Notes: generated by a model from the letters alone, not told the origin. 64,000 bases of DNA from Acidisarcina polymorpha (GCF_003330725.1 NZ_CP030840.1:1240001-1304000), one strand, 5' to 3'; counted from the first letter of the stretch, positions 29,361 to 38,444 are shown. Translations and numbers: made by a program.

Positions 29361-29612
29361 ATGCTGCTGCCCTGGAATGCACTTGGAAGGACGAACCGCT
29401 GGAAGCACTTCGCCGCCATGGCCATAATTGGAGACGGAGTGATGGCGATCGTAAGGCCGCGCCGTGATGCGACCGCATGGGCCCAGGGACCAGCCGTCTG
29501 GAAGGGACTTATGCAGGCATTGAATGAGCGTCCCGCGCTAACCCGCCTGATCGGCGTCGCCGAAGTGGTCGGGGCCGTCTGCTGGGTCCTCAGTCACGAA
29601 GAACCCGAATGA
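29361..29612 (+). CDS. Small hypothetical protein with two weak membrane segments
   Basis: An 83-residue protein not recognised by name. It has two moderately hydrophobic segments, HFAAMAIIGDGVMAIV (about 16-31) and LTRLIGVAEVVGAVCWVL (about 60-77), and a Trp-containing middle. ATG 29361 is supported by GAGGAG about seven bases upstream, which makes it more credible than most frames of this size. It is on the same strand as its neighbours but separated by 190 bases upstream and about 90 downstream. Confidence 0.65.
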   Translation: MLLPWNALGRTNRWKHFAAMAIIGDGVMAIVRPRRDATAWAQGPAVWKGLMQALNERPALTRLIGVAEVVGAVCWVLSHEEPE

Positions 29613-29699
29613 TCTGCAAGGGATAGGCAATTGTCCGGACCGGAGCGGTATTTGACCGGGTAAGATCCAGTATGCAGAGAAACGCAATGCTGGTGGCCC

Positions 29700-30482
29700 T
29701 TGGCCGGGATAGGTTCAGCCACTTGTTGGTGGCCCGTCATCATTGAACCCAATCTTGATTGGCCTCTCTGGTGGCTTGCACTGAGCTTGGTCGCTTTCGC
29801 AACCGGGCTGGCCACTCTCTTATCCGATATAGGGCGGCCAGCCGTTGTCAGCGCCTCTATCGTGGGAACACTAGTCGGCCAGTGCGTCGGGTTTTGGATC
29901 TGGCGGCCATCTGATGCGATTACCGCATCCTTTGTGCCCTTTGCAGCTGCTGCCGCCGTCCTGGTAGCCGTTCCGGTTGCGTTCGTTGCTGGCTTCGCAC
30001 TGCCAAGCCTTACGGTATCGGACCCGAAGCGCCGCCGAGCCGTGTGGACTGCACTGCTCTGCTGCGTCGCATTTGGGCCGATGGTGGTCTTGATGACACC
30101 GCCGCTCGTCGCGTACAGGGTGGCGCGGAACGATCAGCTGGCGGCACAACGGTTCCACTCATTAAACAACGCCGTGCAACAATTGCTAGCTGAACCCGGC
30201 TATCTGGCTGGAAATTGTGAAGGATCCGCTTTACGGCGGCACTACGCAGGCCCTTCGTTCAGCGAAAGCAGCTGGCGCTATATCTCCGGCAATGCGGTGA
30301 GAGAGAACGGTTATTCCTTCGTCCTCAGTTGTGCGCAGAGTGGGCAATACAGGCTCAACGCGTCACCGACTAGAGAAAAAGGGGATGGGACACGCCAGTT
30401 TTGCGCCGACCAGTCCTGGACAGGCACCTGTTCAATAAAACGAAACCAGTCGCAGTGCGCATGCATGCCTTCCATGCAATAG
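29700..30482 (+). CDS. Membrane protein with pseudopilin-like C-terminal part
   Basis: The 260-residue frame has about four membrane helices in the first 145 residues (WPLWWLALSLVAFATGLATL, then two Ala/Val-rich helices and AVWTALLCCVAFGPMVVLM). A soluble domain of about 110 residues follows, starting with an amphipathic helix (QRFHSLNNAVQQLLAEPGYL) and continuing GYSFVLSCAQSGQYRLNAS and DGTRQFCADQSWTGTC. The last part recalls the GYxFxL...GxRxFxxDxxG pattern of acidobacterial pseudopilin-like proteins, but no prepilin signal is present. Eight Cys occur, most in the soluble part. The start is a TTG without a convincing ribosome site and may be wrong. Function unknown. Confidence 0.6.
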   Translation: MAGIGSATCWWPVIIEPNLDWPLWWLALSLVAFATGLATLLSDIGRPAVVSASIVGTLVGQCVGFWIWRPSDAITASFVPFAAAAAVLVAVPVAFVAGFALPSLTVSDPKRRRAVWTALLCCVAFGPMVVLMTPPLVAYRVARNDQLAAQRFHSLNNAVQQLLAEPGYLAGNCEGSALRRHYAGPSFSESSWRYISGNAVRENGYSFVLSCAQSGQYRLNASPTREKGDGTRQFCADQSWTGTCSIKRNQSQCACMPSMQ

Positions 30483-30518
30483 GCGAGGGGGCCCTATTTC
30501 ACGGAAGGCGGCTGAAGC

Positions 30519-31748
30519 CTAGCTATTCTTCGCCTTGAGCAACGAAAGCCCCTTATTCAGCTGATCGTCCGCGGCCGGAGGCGCCGTGCTTTTATCTTCA
30601 CTCTCCGCTGCAATCTGCTCATCGAGGCTCGGCACTACCACCACATTCGGCGTGACCGCCTCATCCTGGATCTTCTTCCCGCCGGGAGTCGCGTATTTCG
30701 CAACCGACAAAATGACTGCTCCGCCGCCAGGAAGCTCGATTGTCTTTTGCACCGAACCATCGCCGAAGGTTCGATCACCCACGACGTCGCCACGCTTGTT
30801 GTCCAGCACCGCGCCGGCAATCAGCTCACCCGAGCCCGAAGTTCCATGATTCACGAGCACCACCAGCGGGGCGGACGTGATGAACTCGGATTTCTGAGCA
30901 CTGAAGACCTGCTTGGGAAACTTCTGCCCCTCGAGGGTAGCGATCGTGCCGGTTTCGATGAATGCGTTCGCCAACCGGATCGCCTGCTGTTCATCACCCA
31001 GCGCCACGTTCCTCAGGTCGAGCAGCACCTTCCGGTTCTTAGGTCCGGCCTTCAGCTTGCCAATCACCTCATCGACCCGGGCCTTGGTCAACACCACCGG
31101 CTTCAGGTAAAGAATGCTGGAGCTCTCGTATTCCTGCTGACCGAGCGCCGGAATCTCGTCGGCCGCCTTTACCCGGGTGAGCGTCACCTTGTCCGGCTCC
31201 GCCTTGCGGGGCCTCACCAGCGAGAAGGTCACATTGGTACCTGGCTTGCCTTCAAGCAGCAACCGGATCAAAGCCACTGACATCTCCCGAGTGGATTGCC
31301 CCTCGATTGATTCGAGGATGTCGCCATCCTCAATATTTTGCTTATCAGCGGGAGAACCAGGAATCACCGAGACTACGGTTGCGTAGCCAAAGCGCTTTGA
31401 CATATTCAGCCCGGTCACACCGACGCCGCCCGTCGAGTCTTTATCCTCACCATCGCGATGCTGTTTGTAAGTCGCATATTCCGCGGGGGAAAGGTAGCTC
31501 GAATCCGCATCCAGGCCTTCCAGCAGCCCATGAAGCGCGCCGTCGGTCACCTTGTCGATATTCGGATCGACGACATAGTCGGTCTGGACCTTTTTGAGGA
31601 CTTCCTCATAAACGCCCATCTCGCGGTAAGCGCCATCATCGCTCTGCGTATTTGCCCGGACGCCATGGAGGCCGACGGCCCCGAGGAACACGATCACCAC
31701 CAATAACGCCGAGAATCCAAAAATCGCCCGTTGGAAGCCTTTGCTCAT
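30519..31748 (-). CDS. S41/CtpA-like PDZ protein lacking the Ser-Lys dyad
   Basis: About 409 residues: an N-terminal membrane anchor (AIFGFSALLVVIVFLGAVGL), a helical segment with LHGLLEGLDADSSYLSPAEY, a PDZ domain (about 100-190) and an S41 core. The catalytic Ser of C-terminal processing peptidases lies in G-T-A-S-A-S-E and the Lys in T-F-G-K-G. Here the matching segments read GTSGSGE (302-308) and TFGDGSVQ, so the Ser position is Gly305 and the Lys position, exactly 25 residues on as in the family, is Asp330. The rest of the fold is kept, so it is probably a pseudoprotease or uses an altered mechanism. ATG 31748 was chosen over an upstream TTG. Convergent with the gene at 29700. Confidence 0.88.
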   Translation of the reverse strand: MSKGFQRAIFGFSALLVVIVFLGAVGLHGVRANTQSDDGAYREMGVYEEVLKKVQTDYVVDPNIDKVTDGALHGLLEGLDADSSYLSPAEYATYKQHRDGEDKDSTGGVGVTGLNMSKRFGYATVVSVIPGSPADKQNIEDGDILESIEGQSTREMSVALIRLLLEGKPGTNVTFSLVRPRKAEPDKVTLTRVKAADEIPALGQQEYESSSILYLKPVVLTKARVDEVIGKLKAGPKNRKVLLDLRNVALGDEQQAIRLANAFIETGTIATLEGQKFPKQVFSAQKSEFITSAPLVVLVNHGTSGSGELIAGAVLDNKRGDVVGDRTFGDGSVQKTIELPGGGAVILSVAKYATPGGKKIQDEAVTPNVVVVPSLDEQIAAESEDKSTAPPAADDQLNKGLSLLKAKNS

Positions 31749-31870
31749 AGCACCGCTCAAGGCCCCGTAGGGACCTAATCTCTAGATAATACCGCAGCCA
31801 GTCGCCCGGCCACACCAAGCATTGGACGCCGTAGCGCCAGGAATGGATAGCGGCCTTTTACTCTGAGCCA

Positions 31871-32437
31871 TCACTTCTCACCCCTCAGGTGAGTGACAAC
31901 CTCGAAGAAAGTCGGCTCGTCTACCCCCTGGCCCTCAAAATCAGCCACCCACCCATCGGCGACCGAAATACAGGTCCAGACTAGATCCTTTTCATGAAAA
32001 GGGCTTTTCGCCCCCAGGCAATTCACCCCGAGAGGAACTGACACCGGTGTTTCACCAACGAAGTTCGACCCCGGATGGGTGGCTCGGAAAGCCTCCATCC
32101 AACTCGCCGTTTGCTGCTCGACCGATTTCCCTGGATCTTGCGAGATCACGGTCACGAAGATCGCCTGCACCGCTAGTCGCCGGTCCATCGTATAAGGCAT
32201 TTTCTTGAGCGATATGCCCTGAGGTGAGACAAAGGAGTCGGATTTCACCGCGTCCACATCCGCGGTCCAGGGCCACGGCACCCGGATATTTAATCCGCGA
32301 TAGTTCACCCTGCCCGTCGGGTGAAACAAATGCCAGGCCGCCGCGGTGATGAAGGGGCTATACCAGCCAGCAAACCCCACAAAAAGGGCGGCAATCGAGA
32401 CGCGAACCATCCGGGTTGTCCAGTGAGGGTTGGGCAT
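31871..32437 (-). CDS. Hypothetical membrane-anchored protein
   Basis: A 188-residue protein with one N-terminal membrane helix (MVRVSIAALFVGFAGWYS) and a soluble domain outside the membrane. The domain has three recognisable blocks, NIRVPWPWTADVD, LAVQAIFVTVIS and WTCISVADGWVADFEG, but I cannot assign a family. Two Cys (GVNCLGA and WTCIS) might form a disulfide. It lies between the S41 protein and the small membrane gene, on the same strand, with gaps of 122 and 127 bases. Confidence 0.65.
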   Translation of the reverse strand: MPNPHWTTRMVRVSIAALFVGFAGWYSPFITAAAWHLFHPTGRVNYRGLNIRVPWPWTADVDAVKSDSFVSPQGISLKKMPYTMDRRLAVQAIFVTVISQDPGKSVEQQTASWMEAFRATHPGSNFVGETPVSVPLGVNCLGAKSPFHEKDLVWTCISVADGWVADFEGQGVDEPTFFEVVTHLRGEK

Positions 32438-32564
32438 TCTCAGGTGGTGTCGTCACTGTATCCTTCCACGACGATGATCAAAACGCCACAAGAATGAGAG
32501 CAGGAAATGAAGAACGGCGAGGAGCGGGACTGAAGTGGTCTGAAATGCTCCGCCCGATTTGGAC

Positions 32565-32816
32565 TTAGTGGGCGCTCCGGCCGAGCGGGCGGGTCGTCCC
32601 TTCAACTGGCGGCGCCGGTTTCGCCTGCGAGCGGCGGCCCAAGAGGAACATCGTCCCTCCAAAAACCAGCATGACCAAGCCCCAGATGAGGTTGATGTTC
32701 ATCCCTACTGATTTCTCATAGATCGGGCTGCCCTGCGTGACCAGCCCATAGATTGTCAAAATCGCGCCCACAATCAAGAACATCAGCCCCATCGGAATAC
32801 GAAGATCCAAGTTCAT
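32565..32816 (-). CDS. Small two-helix membrane protein next to SSS symporter
   Basis: An 83-residue protein with two membrane helices (MGLMFLIVGAILTIYGLV and INLIWGLVMLVFGGTMFLLG) and a basic Pro-rich tail. ATG 32816 has AGAGG six bases upstream. It follows the symporter gene by 152 bases on the same strand. Small two-helix proteins accompany several SSS transporters (for example DUF485 with ActP), and this one may be a subunit or chaperone of the transporter, which is inference from position and topology only. Confidence 0.75.
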   Translation of the reverse strand: MNLDLRIPMGLMFLIVGAILTIYGLVTQGSPIYEKSVGMNINLIWGLVMLVFGGTMFLLGRRSQAKPAPPVEGTTRPLGRSAH

Positions 32817-32908
32817 CTCAAACCTCTAATCTTTATTCCACTTCCTGTCAGCGAAGCACAACGTTGCGATCGAAAAGCGCCGCGACCGAACCATCAGATG
32901 CCGAGGGC

Positions 32909-32938
32909 CCCATTCATACCGCCTTTTGCTTGAGTGGG
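32909..32938. repeat. REP-like palindrome, copy A
   Basis: CCCATTCA (32909-32916) pairs with TGAGTGGG (32931-32938) with one G-T wobble. It sits between the small membrane gene and the symporter gene and shares arm sequence with copies at 34857, 62033 and 62072. Confidence 0.75.
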
Positions 32939-32968
32939 ACTCTCGAATACCAGGTTGACGCTCAATCT

Positions 32969-34780
32969 CTATCGAAAGATGATGTTCAACCCGACCAGCA
33001 GCACAATCAACCCCACTGCCAAGGTAGAAGGCCGCGTATACCAGCTCATCGTATGCTCCACCGGCTTTGGGGTCAGCGAATAGACCAGCCCCACCAGGTC
33101 CTTCTCTTCGCGTGGCTTGGTGAACAAGCTGATGATGATCGTGAGCACAAAGTTCACCGAGAACGCCCAGATCGCCGTCCAGAAATTCTGCGCCATGTCG
33201 CTCGGATAGCTATGTACGACCGCGATCCAGCCGCCATGAATTCCCGGATGCGCATCTGCCGGCAGCGTCAGACCATGATGAACGATTGCCGCCACCGTCC
33301 CGCTCACCAACCCGGTAAACGCCGCATGGCCCGTCGTCCGCTTCCAGAACATCCCCAGTAAAAACGTCGCGAACAGCGGCGCATTCACAAACGAGAAGAC
33401 CAGCTGCAGCGTGTCCATAATGTTGTTGAACGAAGTCGCCGCATACGCCGCGCAGATCGACAGCAGGATTCCCCCTACCGTCGCCCACCGCCCCATCTTC
33501 AGATAGTGCGAATCGGAAGCGCCTTTATTGATGTAGCCCTGGTAAAGGTCGTAGGTCCAAACCGTGTTGAAGGCGGTCACGTTCCCCGCCATTCCCGACA
33601 TGAAGCTCGCCAGCAGCGCCGTCAGGCCTAGCCCAAGAATTCCGGTTGGAAAGTAATGCAGCAGCATATTCGGAATCGCGAGATCGTAGTCGAGCAGCGG
33701 CTGCCCCTTCTGGTCATAGAGCACCTTGCCATTGATGGGGTCGACCTTCACCGGGATCAGCCCTTTGCCAGCAGGGACTACCTCTCCGTTCGCAGCATTC
33801 TGAACCGCGATTCCATTCACGATCTTCGCTGAGTTCGCCGTGAGCGGAGTCGCAATCGCCAGCAGCCCCGGCAAAATGACCAGGAACGGAAAGAACATCT
33901 TCGGAATCGCGGCGATCAGTGGCACCCGGCGCGCGTTCTCCTCTGAGTCGGTCGCCATCGCCGTCTGGATGACCAGGAAGTCGGTGCACCAGTAGCCAAA
34001 GCTCAGCACGAATCCCAGTCCCATTGCCAGGCCAAAGACCTCGACCCCCAGCGGATTTGTATTCGCATGGGTCATCCCCCGCCAGGCATGCGAATAGGCC
34101 TCGGGAAGCCGCGTCTTCAAGCCGTCCCAGCCGCCAACATTGCGCAGCCCGATCCACACCAGCGGCAAGAAGCCTGCCACGATCAGGAAGAACTGCAGCA
34201 CTTCGTTATAGATCGCTGAGGTCAACCCACCGAGAAAGATATAGCCGAGCACGATGATCGCCGAGATGACGATTGCGAAGTGGAAGATCCACCCCAGTGG
34301 CAGTCCCATGCTCAGGAATAAGCCGTCAAAAACATGCAAGGTCTGGATTAGCCGCGCCATGGCATACATCGAGATGCCCGAGGAAAATACCGTCATGACC
34401 GCGAACGAACATGCGTTATAAGCGCGCGTCTTCTCGTCATAGCGCAGCCGTAGAAACTCCGGCACCGACCTCGCCTTCGATCCGTAATAGAACGGCATCA
34501 TGAAGACGCCCACAAAGATCATCGCCGGGATCGCGCCGAGCCAGTAGAAATGGCTGGTCGCGATGCCATATTTCGCCCCTGACGCCCCCATGCCGATCAC
34601 TTCCTGCGCGCCCAGGTTGGCTGAGATAAACGCCAGGCCGCAGATCCACGCGGGCAGCGCCCGTCCTGCCTGGAAGAAGTCCTTACTCGTCTTCATGAAC
34701 CGCTTTAGGGCAAAGCCGATGCCTAGCACGAAGACGAAATACAACAGCATGATCAGCCAATCAACGAATGTCAGGTTCAA
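32969..34780 (-). CDS. Sodium:solute symporter (SSS family, SGLT-like)
   Basis: The 603-residue protein has about 14 membrane helices. The first block (WLIMLLYFVFVLGIGFALKR) and the motif ANLGAQEVIGMGASGAKYGI are typical of SGLT-like SSS transporters; SVPEFLRLRYDEKTRAY matches the family's R-x-PEFL-x-x-R-Y loop. A non-membrane insert of about 60 residues (about 330-390) lies between helices. It probably takes up a sugar with Na+. Start is a TTG at 34778-34780 without a strong ribosome site. The next leftward-transcribed enzyme gene upstream is the GH42 beta-galactosidase, so a galactoside or galactose substrate is plausible but inferred. Confidence 0.92.
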   Translation of the reverse strand: MNLTFVDWLIMLLYFVFVLGIGFALKRFMKTSKDFFQAGRALPAWICGLAFISANLGAQEVIGMGASGAKYGIATSHFYWLGAIPAMIFVGVFMMPFYYGSKARSVPEFLRLRYDEKTRAYNACSFAVMTVFSSGISMYAMARLIQTLHVFDGLFLSMGLPLGWIFHFAIVISAIIVLGYIFLGGLTSAIYNEVLQFFLIVAGFLPLVWIGLRNVGGWDGLKTRLPEAYSHAWRGMTHANTNPLGVEVFGLAMGLGFVLSFGYWCTDFLVIQTAMATDSEENARRVPLIAAIPKMFFPFLVILPGLLAIATPLTANSAKIVNGIAVQNAANGEVVPAGKGLIPVKVDPINGKVLYDQKGQPLLDYDLAIPNMLLHYFPTGILGLGLTALLASFMSGMAGNVTAFNTVWTYDLYQGYINKGASDSHYLKMGRWATVGGILLSICAAYAATSFNNIMDTLQLVFSFVNAPLFATFLLGMFWKRTTGHAAFTGLVSGTVAAIVHHGLTLPADAHPGIHGGWIAVVHSYPSDMAQNFWTAIWAFSVNFVLTIIISLFTKPREEKDLVGLVYSLTPKPVEHTMSWYTRPSTLAVGLIVLLVGLNIIFR

Positions 34781-35305
34781 AGCAGTCCGCCATCACCTTC
34801 CCCAGCAAGAATCGAAACCCACAACAAAACAACTCGAAAGCCCAAAGAATCTGGCGCCCTATTCATGCCGCCCCTGGCTTGAATGGGAAGACGAATTCCA
34901 CGCATCATCACAATCCACAATCCCTTGACTAGCTTTTTGGGAGACGGGAGAAAGATCTATCCATCTGAACGATCTATCAAACTGAACCGCTGCGCGCCCC
35001 AACCCTAAATCCTGTGACCTAAGCCACGCCAGCGAAATCCCAATGTACGCGGTTTCATGAACACAGTCCAGAACCACCCAGGAGACTATTTCGAGCCACT
35101 TACAGAACTTGTCATATAGAGCGAGGACCTGAAGCGCAGTGAAAAGGCCGACCGTCTTCACTACCACCACAAATCCGTCCTTCTGGAAGGAGGTGCAGAG
35201 GATGCGGCGAATTTCTCTCTGGACGAATGGTTCTTACCTACAAATTAGAGGAGGAGGGATCGGAGCTGGGGGCCGACGGAGCCCCCAAACTTCAAACCTT
35301 AGAAT
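34781..35305. other. Intergenic region upstream of the symporter
   Basis: This 525-base stretch contains REP copy B (34857-34887) and an isolated strong ribosome-site-like GGAAGGAGGTG near 35186-35196, followed by ATG and a short frame (MRRISLWTNGSYLQ) that runs into the antisense of the next gene. I do not call that frame a gene. The rest shows nothing I can support. Confidence 0.5.
34857..34887. repeat. REP-like palindrome, copy B
   Basis: CCCTATTCA (34857-34865) pairs with TGAATGGG (34880-34887) with one bulged T; the loop holds GCC...GGC that can extend the stem. Confidence 0.75.
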
Positions 35306-35800
35306 TCAAACCGTACTTCCAGCAATACTCTTCGCGACCCCTGCAGCTCCGGGCACTTCGTAGCGCTTTCCCTGATAGGCAAAGACCATCAGGACGATCC
35401 ACGCCACCAGCGTCACCAGCGATATCAGCATCGAAAGCAGCGCCCAAAAGGAAAAAATGCCGTAGTAATGGACGCCGAAGAATCCGAATGCCAGCACAAT
35501 TCGGAGCAGGTTCAAAAACCCAAATACCACGATTGACTGCGCAGCATGGAAGCGCACGAAAGGACGCTTATCGATCAACAGAAAGATGATGCCGGTGATC
35601 CAGCCGACCAGGTAACAGAGCATGCCCGCTACGTTTTCCTGCAAACCGCTTGAAGTCGCGACCGCGGCGGCGGGCGCCGGCGCCCATGCTGCCCCGGGTG
35701 GAGGTGGAGGTGCCGCCGCAGCGCCCATTGGCGCGCCGCACTGAGGGCAAAAAGCTACGCCTTCTGTTACCGATGAACCACACTTGCTGCAGAATGCCAT
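35306..35800 (-). CDS. Zinc-ribbon plus DUF4870-like membrane protein
   Basis: A 164-residue protein with an N-terminal zinc ribbon (FCSKCGSSVTEGVAFCPQCG, two CxxC pairs), a Pro/Ala linker (about 26-48) and three or four membrane helices (ENVAGMLCYLVGWITGIIFL, then IVVFGFLNLLRIVLAFGFF and LLSMLISLVTLVAWIVLMVF). The membrane part resembles DUF4870 (IDKRPFVRFHAAQSI is typical). Function is unknown. ATG 35800 was chosen because GGAGG lies five to six bases upstream. It stands alone between symporter and GH42 genes. Confidence 0.87.
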   Translation of the reverse strand: MAFCSKCGSSVTEGVAFCPQCGAPMGAAAAPPPPPGAAWAPAPAAAVATSSGLQENVAGMLCYLVGWITGIIFLLIDKRPFVRFHAAQSIVVFGFLNLLRIVLAFGFFGVHYYGIFSFWALLSMLISLVTLVAWIVLMVFAYQGKRYEVPGAAGVAKSIAGSTV

Positions 35801-36290
35801 GGTGTCCTCCACTCTAGGTTTCTCAGGGACTGGTACGTTTCACAGATACGGGACAGACGAGGATTGAGTACGGGCATTTCAGAACCATAACAACGTACTC
35901 CAACGCAAACCGGGTTTCAACAAGAACCGTTTTGGGCGCATGGTTTCTCTCTGAGAGGCAGGAGACCTCCAGGAAGCCGAGACGAAAGATCGACAGGCGT
36001 TGGCTCTACGGGAAGTGATCTACGTGCCGTCAAAAAAGAGAAGTCGCCCTCCATTTCACACGTGACGAAGGGCACGTGACGAAGAGCGACTGGGCGACCC
36101 AGGGAGGGCCAATCAAAGCGGGTAGGCAGGTGACGAGTTAGACGTACGGGATATGGCCGCCGCACACCCGATTGATTCCGTCGGGCATCGCCAAACGTCA
36201 TCTACCTACCTACAGGTGCAAAGAGTAGTGCAGTTACAGCGACCGGTGTGTGCAATATTGCTCAGTTTCATCGATTGAAAAACGAAGGTA
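35801..36290. other. Intergenic region with paired CACGTG repeats
   Basis: About 490 bases without a supported gene. A 14-bp direct repeat ACGTGACGAAG-GC occurs at 36060-36073 and 36074-36087 with one mismatch, which places two CACGTG palindromes at 36059-36064 and 36073-36078. Nothing else stands out. Confidence 0.5.
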
Positions 36291-38444
36291 CTAGCGCTCC
36301 TCGATGATCGCCAAGTCCCAGGCCTTGATCCTCATCGTTCCCGAATTGGGAACGGCAGAGTTTTTGGTCAAATCTACGCCGGCGCCATAGGAATAAGGCA
36401 CAGATTGCTCCTCACCCGAGTAGTTCAGGTAATAGTGGATCTTCTTCCCCATCCCGTTCAACCCATGCTTGACCCGCACCGCCGGCGGCAATGACTGGTC
36501 CGGCCCACTGAGCCCTGCCTCTTTCAAAACGCCGAGCAACACATCCCGTTGGAGGGTGTCGGTGAGATAAGTGCCCTCGTAAGTCAACGACCCTGAACCG
36601 AACTGGTTCTCAGTAATCGCTGGCCATTGGCCAAAGAAAGGATGGTCATAGGAAGCGAGAGGCTTGGCATGTTCGGGAAGCAGGAACTCCGCCCAATAGC
36701 TCACCTTGTTCTCGGCGCCAGCGTGATAAGGATCATCTTTAAGCGCCAGCGGCTTCTCGAGGTTTGAGAACTCCTGATAACTGAACCCCGCAGCCTCACG
36801 CAGCGGTCCAGGCGCCCGCACCCACCGCACCGCATTATTCTCGTTGGTAAAGCCGCTCTTGAAGGTCATCAGGACCCGGCCGCCGCCTTTCACGAAGTCG
36901 GAGATCTTCTGCAACAAGGCGTCATCCGCCACATACAGCGCCGGAACAATCAGCACTTTGTACCGGGAGAAATCCGGATCGTCGGCGAAAACGAAATCGG
37001 TCCCGACATTCAGTTGGTAGAGCGAGCGATGAAGCTGATTCAACAAACTCGTATATTCAGGACCAGTCTTCGCCGCCGGCCACGGATCGTTCCCCTGGCG
37101 AACGATCGGCATGAAATCCAATCCATTCGCCGAGTCGACGCTATAGAGAATCGCGACCTCGTTCGCGATCTTCAAGTTCACTAAATGCGTGCCCATTTTA
37201 TTCAATTCATGCGCGGTCTTCGACACCTCGGCATAGGCGCGGTTCGGCTCCAGGTCATGGCCAAGAACACCCTTCCAATAGACCTCCTGCCCGGAAGGAA
37301 TCGAAGCCCAATGCCAGTACTCGACCATGTTCGCGCCGCTCGAGAGGTGGGTGTAGACATCCAGTCGAAGCTGCCCATCGTACGGTGGATATTGCATCGT
37401 CGAGTCCCAGCCAATGGTCTGTGCGTTGGTCTCGGTGACTAAGTAATTCGCATGTTTCAGCGAACGCGCCAAGTCGCCCTGAAAGGTCTGCGCCTCCCCA
37501 TCCATGTGGTCCTGGGTGCCGTGGTAGGGATTGTCCGCAACGACATCGAGCGACTTGGCGACCTGAAACTCATCCACATCGCGCCGCCCGATCCCGCCAA
37601 AGTCGGTCGTCACAAACTGGTCAGGACGCCGGTACTGCCGTACGATCGCCGCCTGCCAGGCGAGAAAGTCCGTCACTCGGATCTGCGACCAGCGCGACCA
37701 TTCCAGTTTGTAACCGGTGCTGATCGTCCCATCGCGAGGCGGCAAGTTCTCCCAGCCATTCACGTCCTGACCCCAGTAATTTAGCCCCCAGGCCTTATTC
37801 AGCGCGTCCGTCGTGCCGAACTTCTGCTTCAGGTGGTTGGTGAAGCCAACGAATACGTCGTGGTTGGTTGCGCCATTGGAGCTGGTTTCGTTGTCCACCT
37901 GCCAGCCAATCACCGCCGGGTTGTCGCGGTAATGCTCGACCAGCTTGCGGATCAGCCGTTCCGCATAGAACCGGTACGCCGGACTATCGGTATCCATGTT
38001 CTGCCGCATGCCGTAGGAGCTTTCGCCGCCACCCATTGGTCTCGCCAGCACCTCCGGATGCGCGTGATACATCCACGTTGGAATCGAGTAGGTCGGGGTT
38101 CCGAGGATGACTTTGATGCCCGCCTTCCCCATGGCATCGACCACCCGGTCCATCCATGCGTACTCGAATCTGCCGTCCTCCGGCTCCCAAAGACTCCACG
38201 TCGACTCACCCATACGAACGACGGTGACGCCGGCCTCTTTCATCAGCGCCACATCCTTATCCAGCCGCTCATAAGGCATGTACTCGTGGTAATAAGCGGC
38301 GCCATAAAGCACGTTGGTGAAAGGGGCGTCCGCCGGGGCGGCTGCGCTCACCGGAACCGCGGCGTCCGTAGCCGCCTTTCCAGACGACGCGGTCAGCAGC
38401 ATAACGGCCGCCAAGGATAGAACTCTGCGATAGCTCTCGATCAC
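36291..38444 (-). CDS. Beta-galactosidase, glycoside hydrolase family 42
   Basis: About 717 residues with a signal peptide (VLSLAAVMLLTASSGKA) and a GH42 barrel. The entry LYGAAYYHEYMPYERLDKD, MKEAGVTVVRMGESTWSLWE, the acid/base Glu186 in GWQVDNE and the nucleophile Glu338 in VTETNAQ are all in place; a trimerisation-type domain and a C-terminal beta-sandwich follow. It hydrolyses beta-galactosides, probably in the periplasm. The start is GTG 38444, preceded by GGAGG nine bases upstream; the longer frame to 38504 runs through the promoter. A LacI-type palindrome and a TATAGT box lie 40-55 bases upstream. Confidence 0.93.
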   Translation of the reverse strand: MIESYRRVLSLAAVMLLTASSGKAATDAAVPVSAAAPADAPFTNVLYGAAYYHEYMPYERLDKDVALMKEAGVTVVRMGESTWSLWEPEDGRFEYAWMDRVVDAMGKAGIKVILGTPTYSIPTWMYHAHPEVLARPMGGGESSYGMRQNMDTDSPAYRFYAERLIRKLVEHYRDNPAVIGWQVDNETSSNGATNHDVFVGFTNHLKQKFGTTDALNKAWGLNYWGQDVNGWENLPPRDGTISTGYKLEWSRWSQIRVTDFLAWQAAIVRQYRRPDQFVTTDFGGIGRRDVDEFQVAKSLDVVADNPYHGTQDHMDGEAQTFQGDLARSLKHANYLVTETNAQTIGWDSTMQYPPYDGQLRLDVYTHLSSGANMVEYWHWASIPSGQEVYWKGVLGHDLEPNRAYAEVSKTAHELNKMGTHLVNLKIANEVAILYSVDSANGLDFMPIVRQGNDPWPAAKTGPEYTSLLNQLHRSLYQLNVGTDFVFADDPDFSRYKVLIVPALYVADDALLQKISDFVKGGGRVLMTFKSGFTNENNAVRWVRAPGPLREAAGFSYQEFSNLEKPLALKDDPYHAGAENKVSYWAEFLLPEHAKPLASYDHPFFGQWPAITENQFGSGSLTYEGTYLTDTLQRDVLLGVLKEAGLSGPDQSLPPAVRVKHGLNGMGKKIHYYLNYSGEEQSVPYSYGAGVDLTKNSAVPNSGTMRIKAWDLAIIEER

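Noticed and set aside
30519-31748. Calling the S41 protein an active CtpA protease
   Set aside because: Both catalytic positions are substituted, so activity cannot be assumed.
35200-35363. Short frame starting MRRISLWTNG behind a GGAAGGAGGTG
   Set aside because: The ribosome-like site is strong, but the frame has no recognisable content and runs into the antisense of the zinc-ribbon gene.
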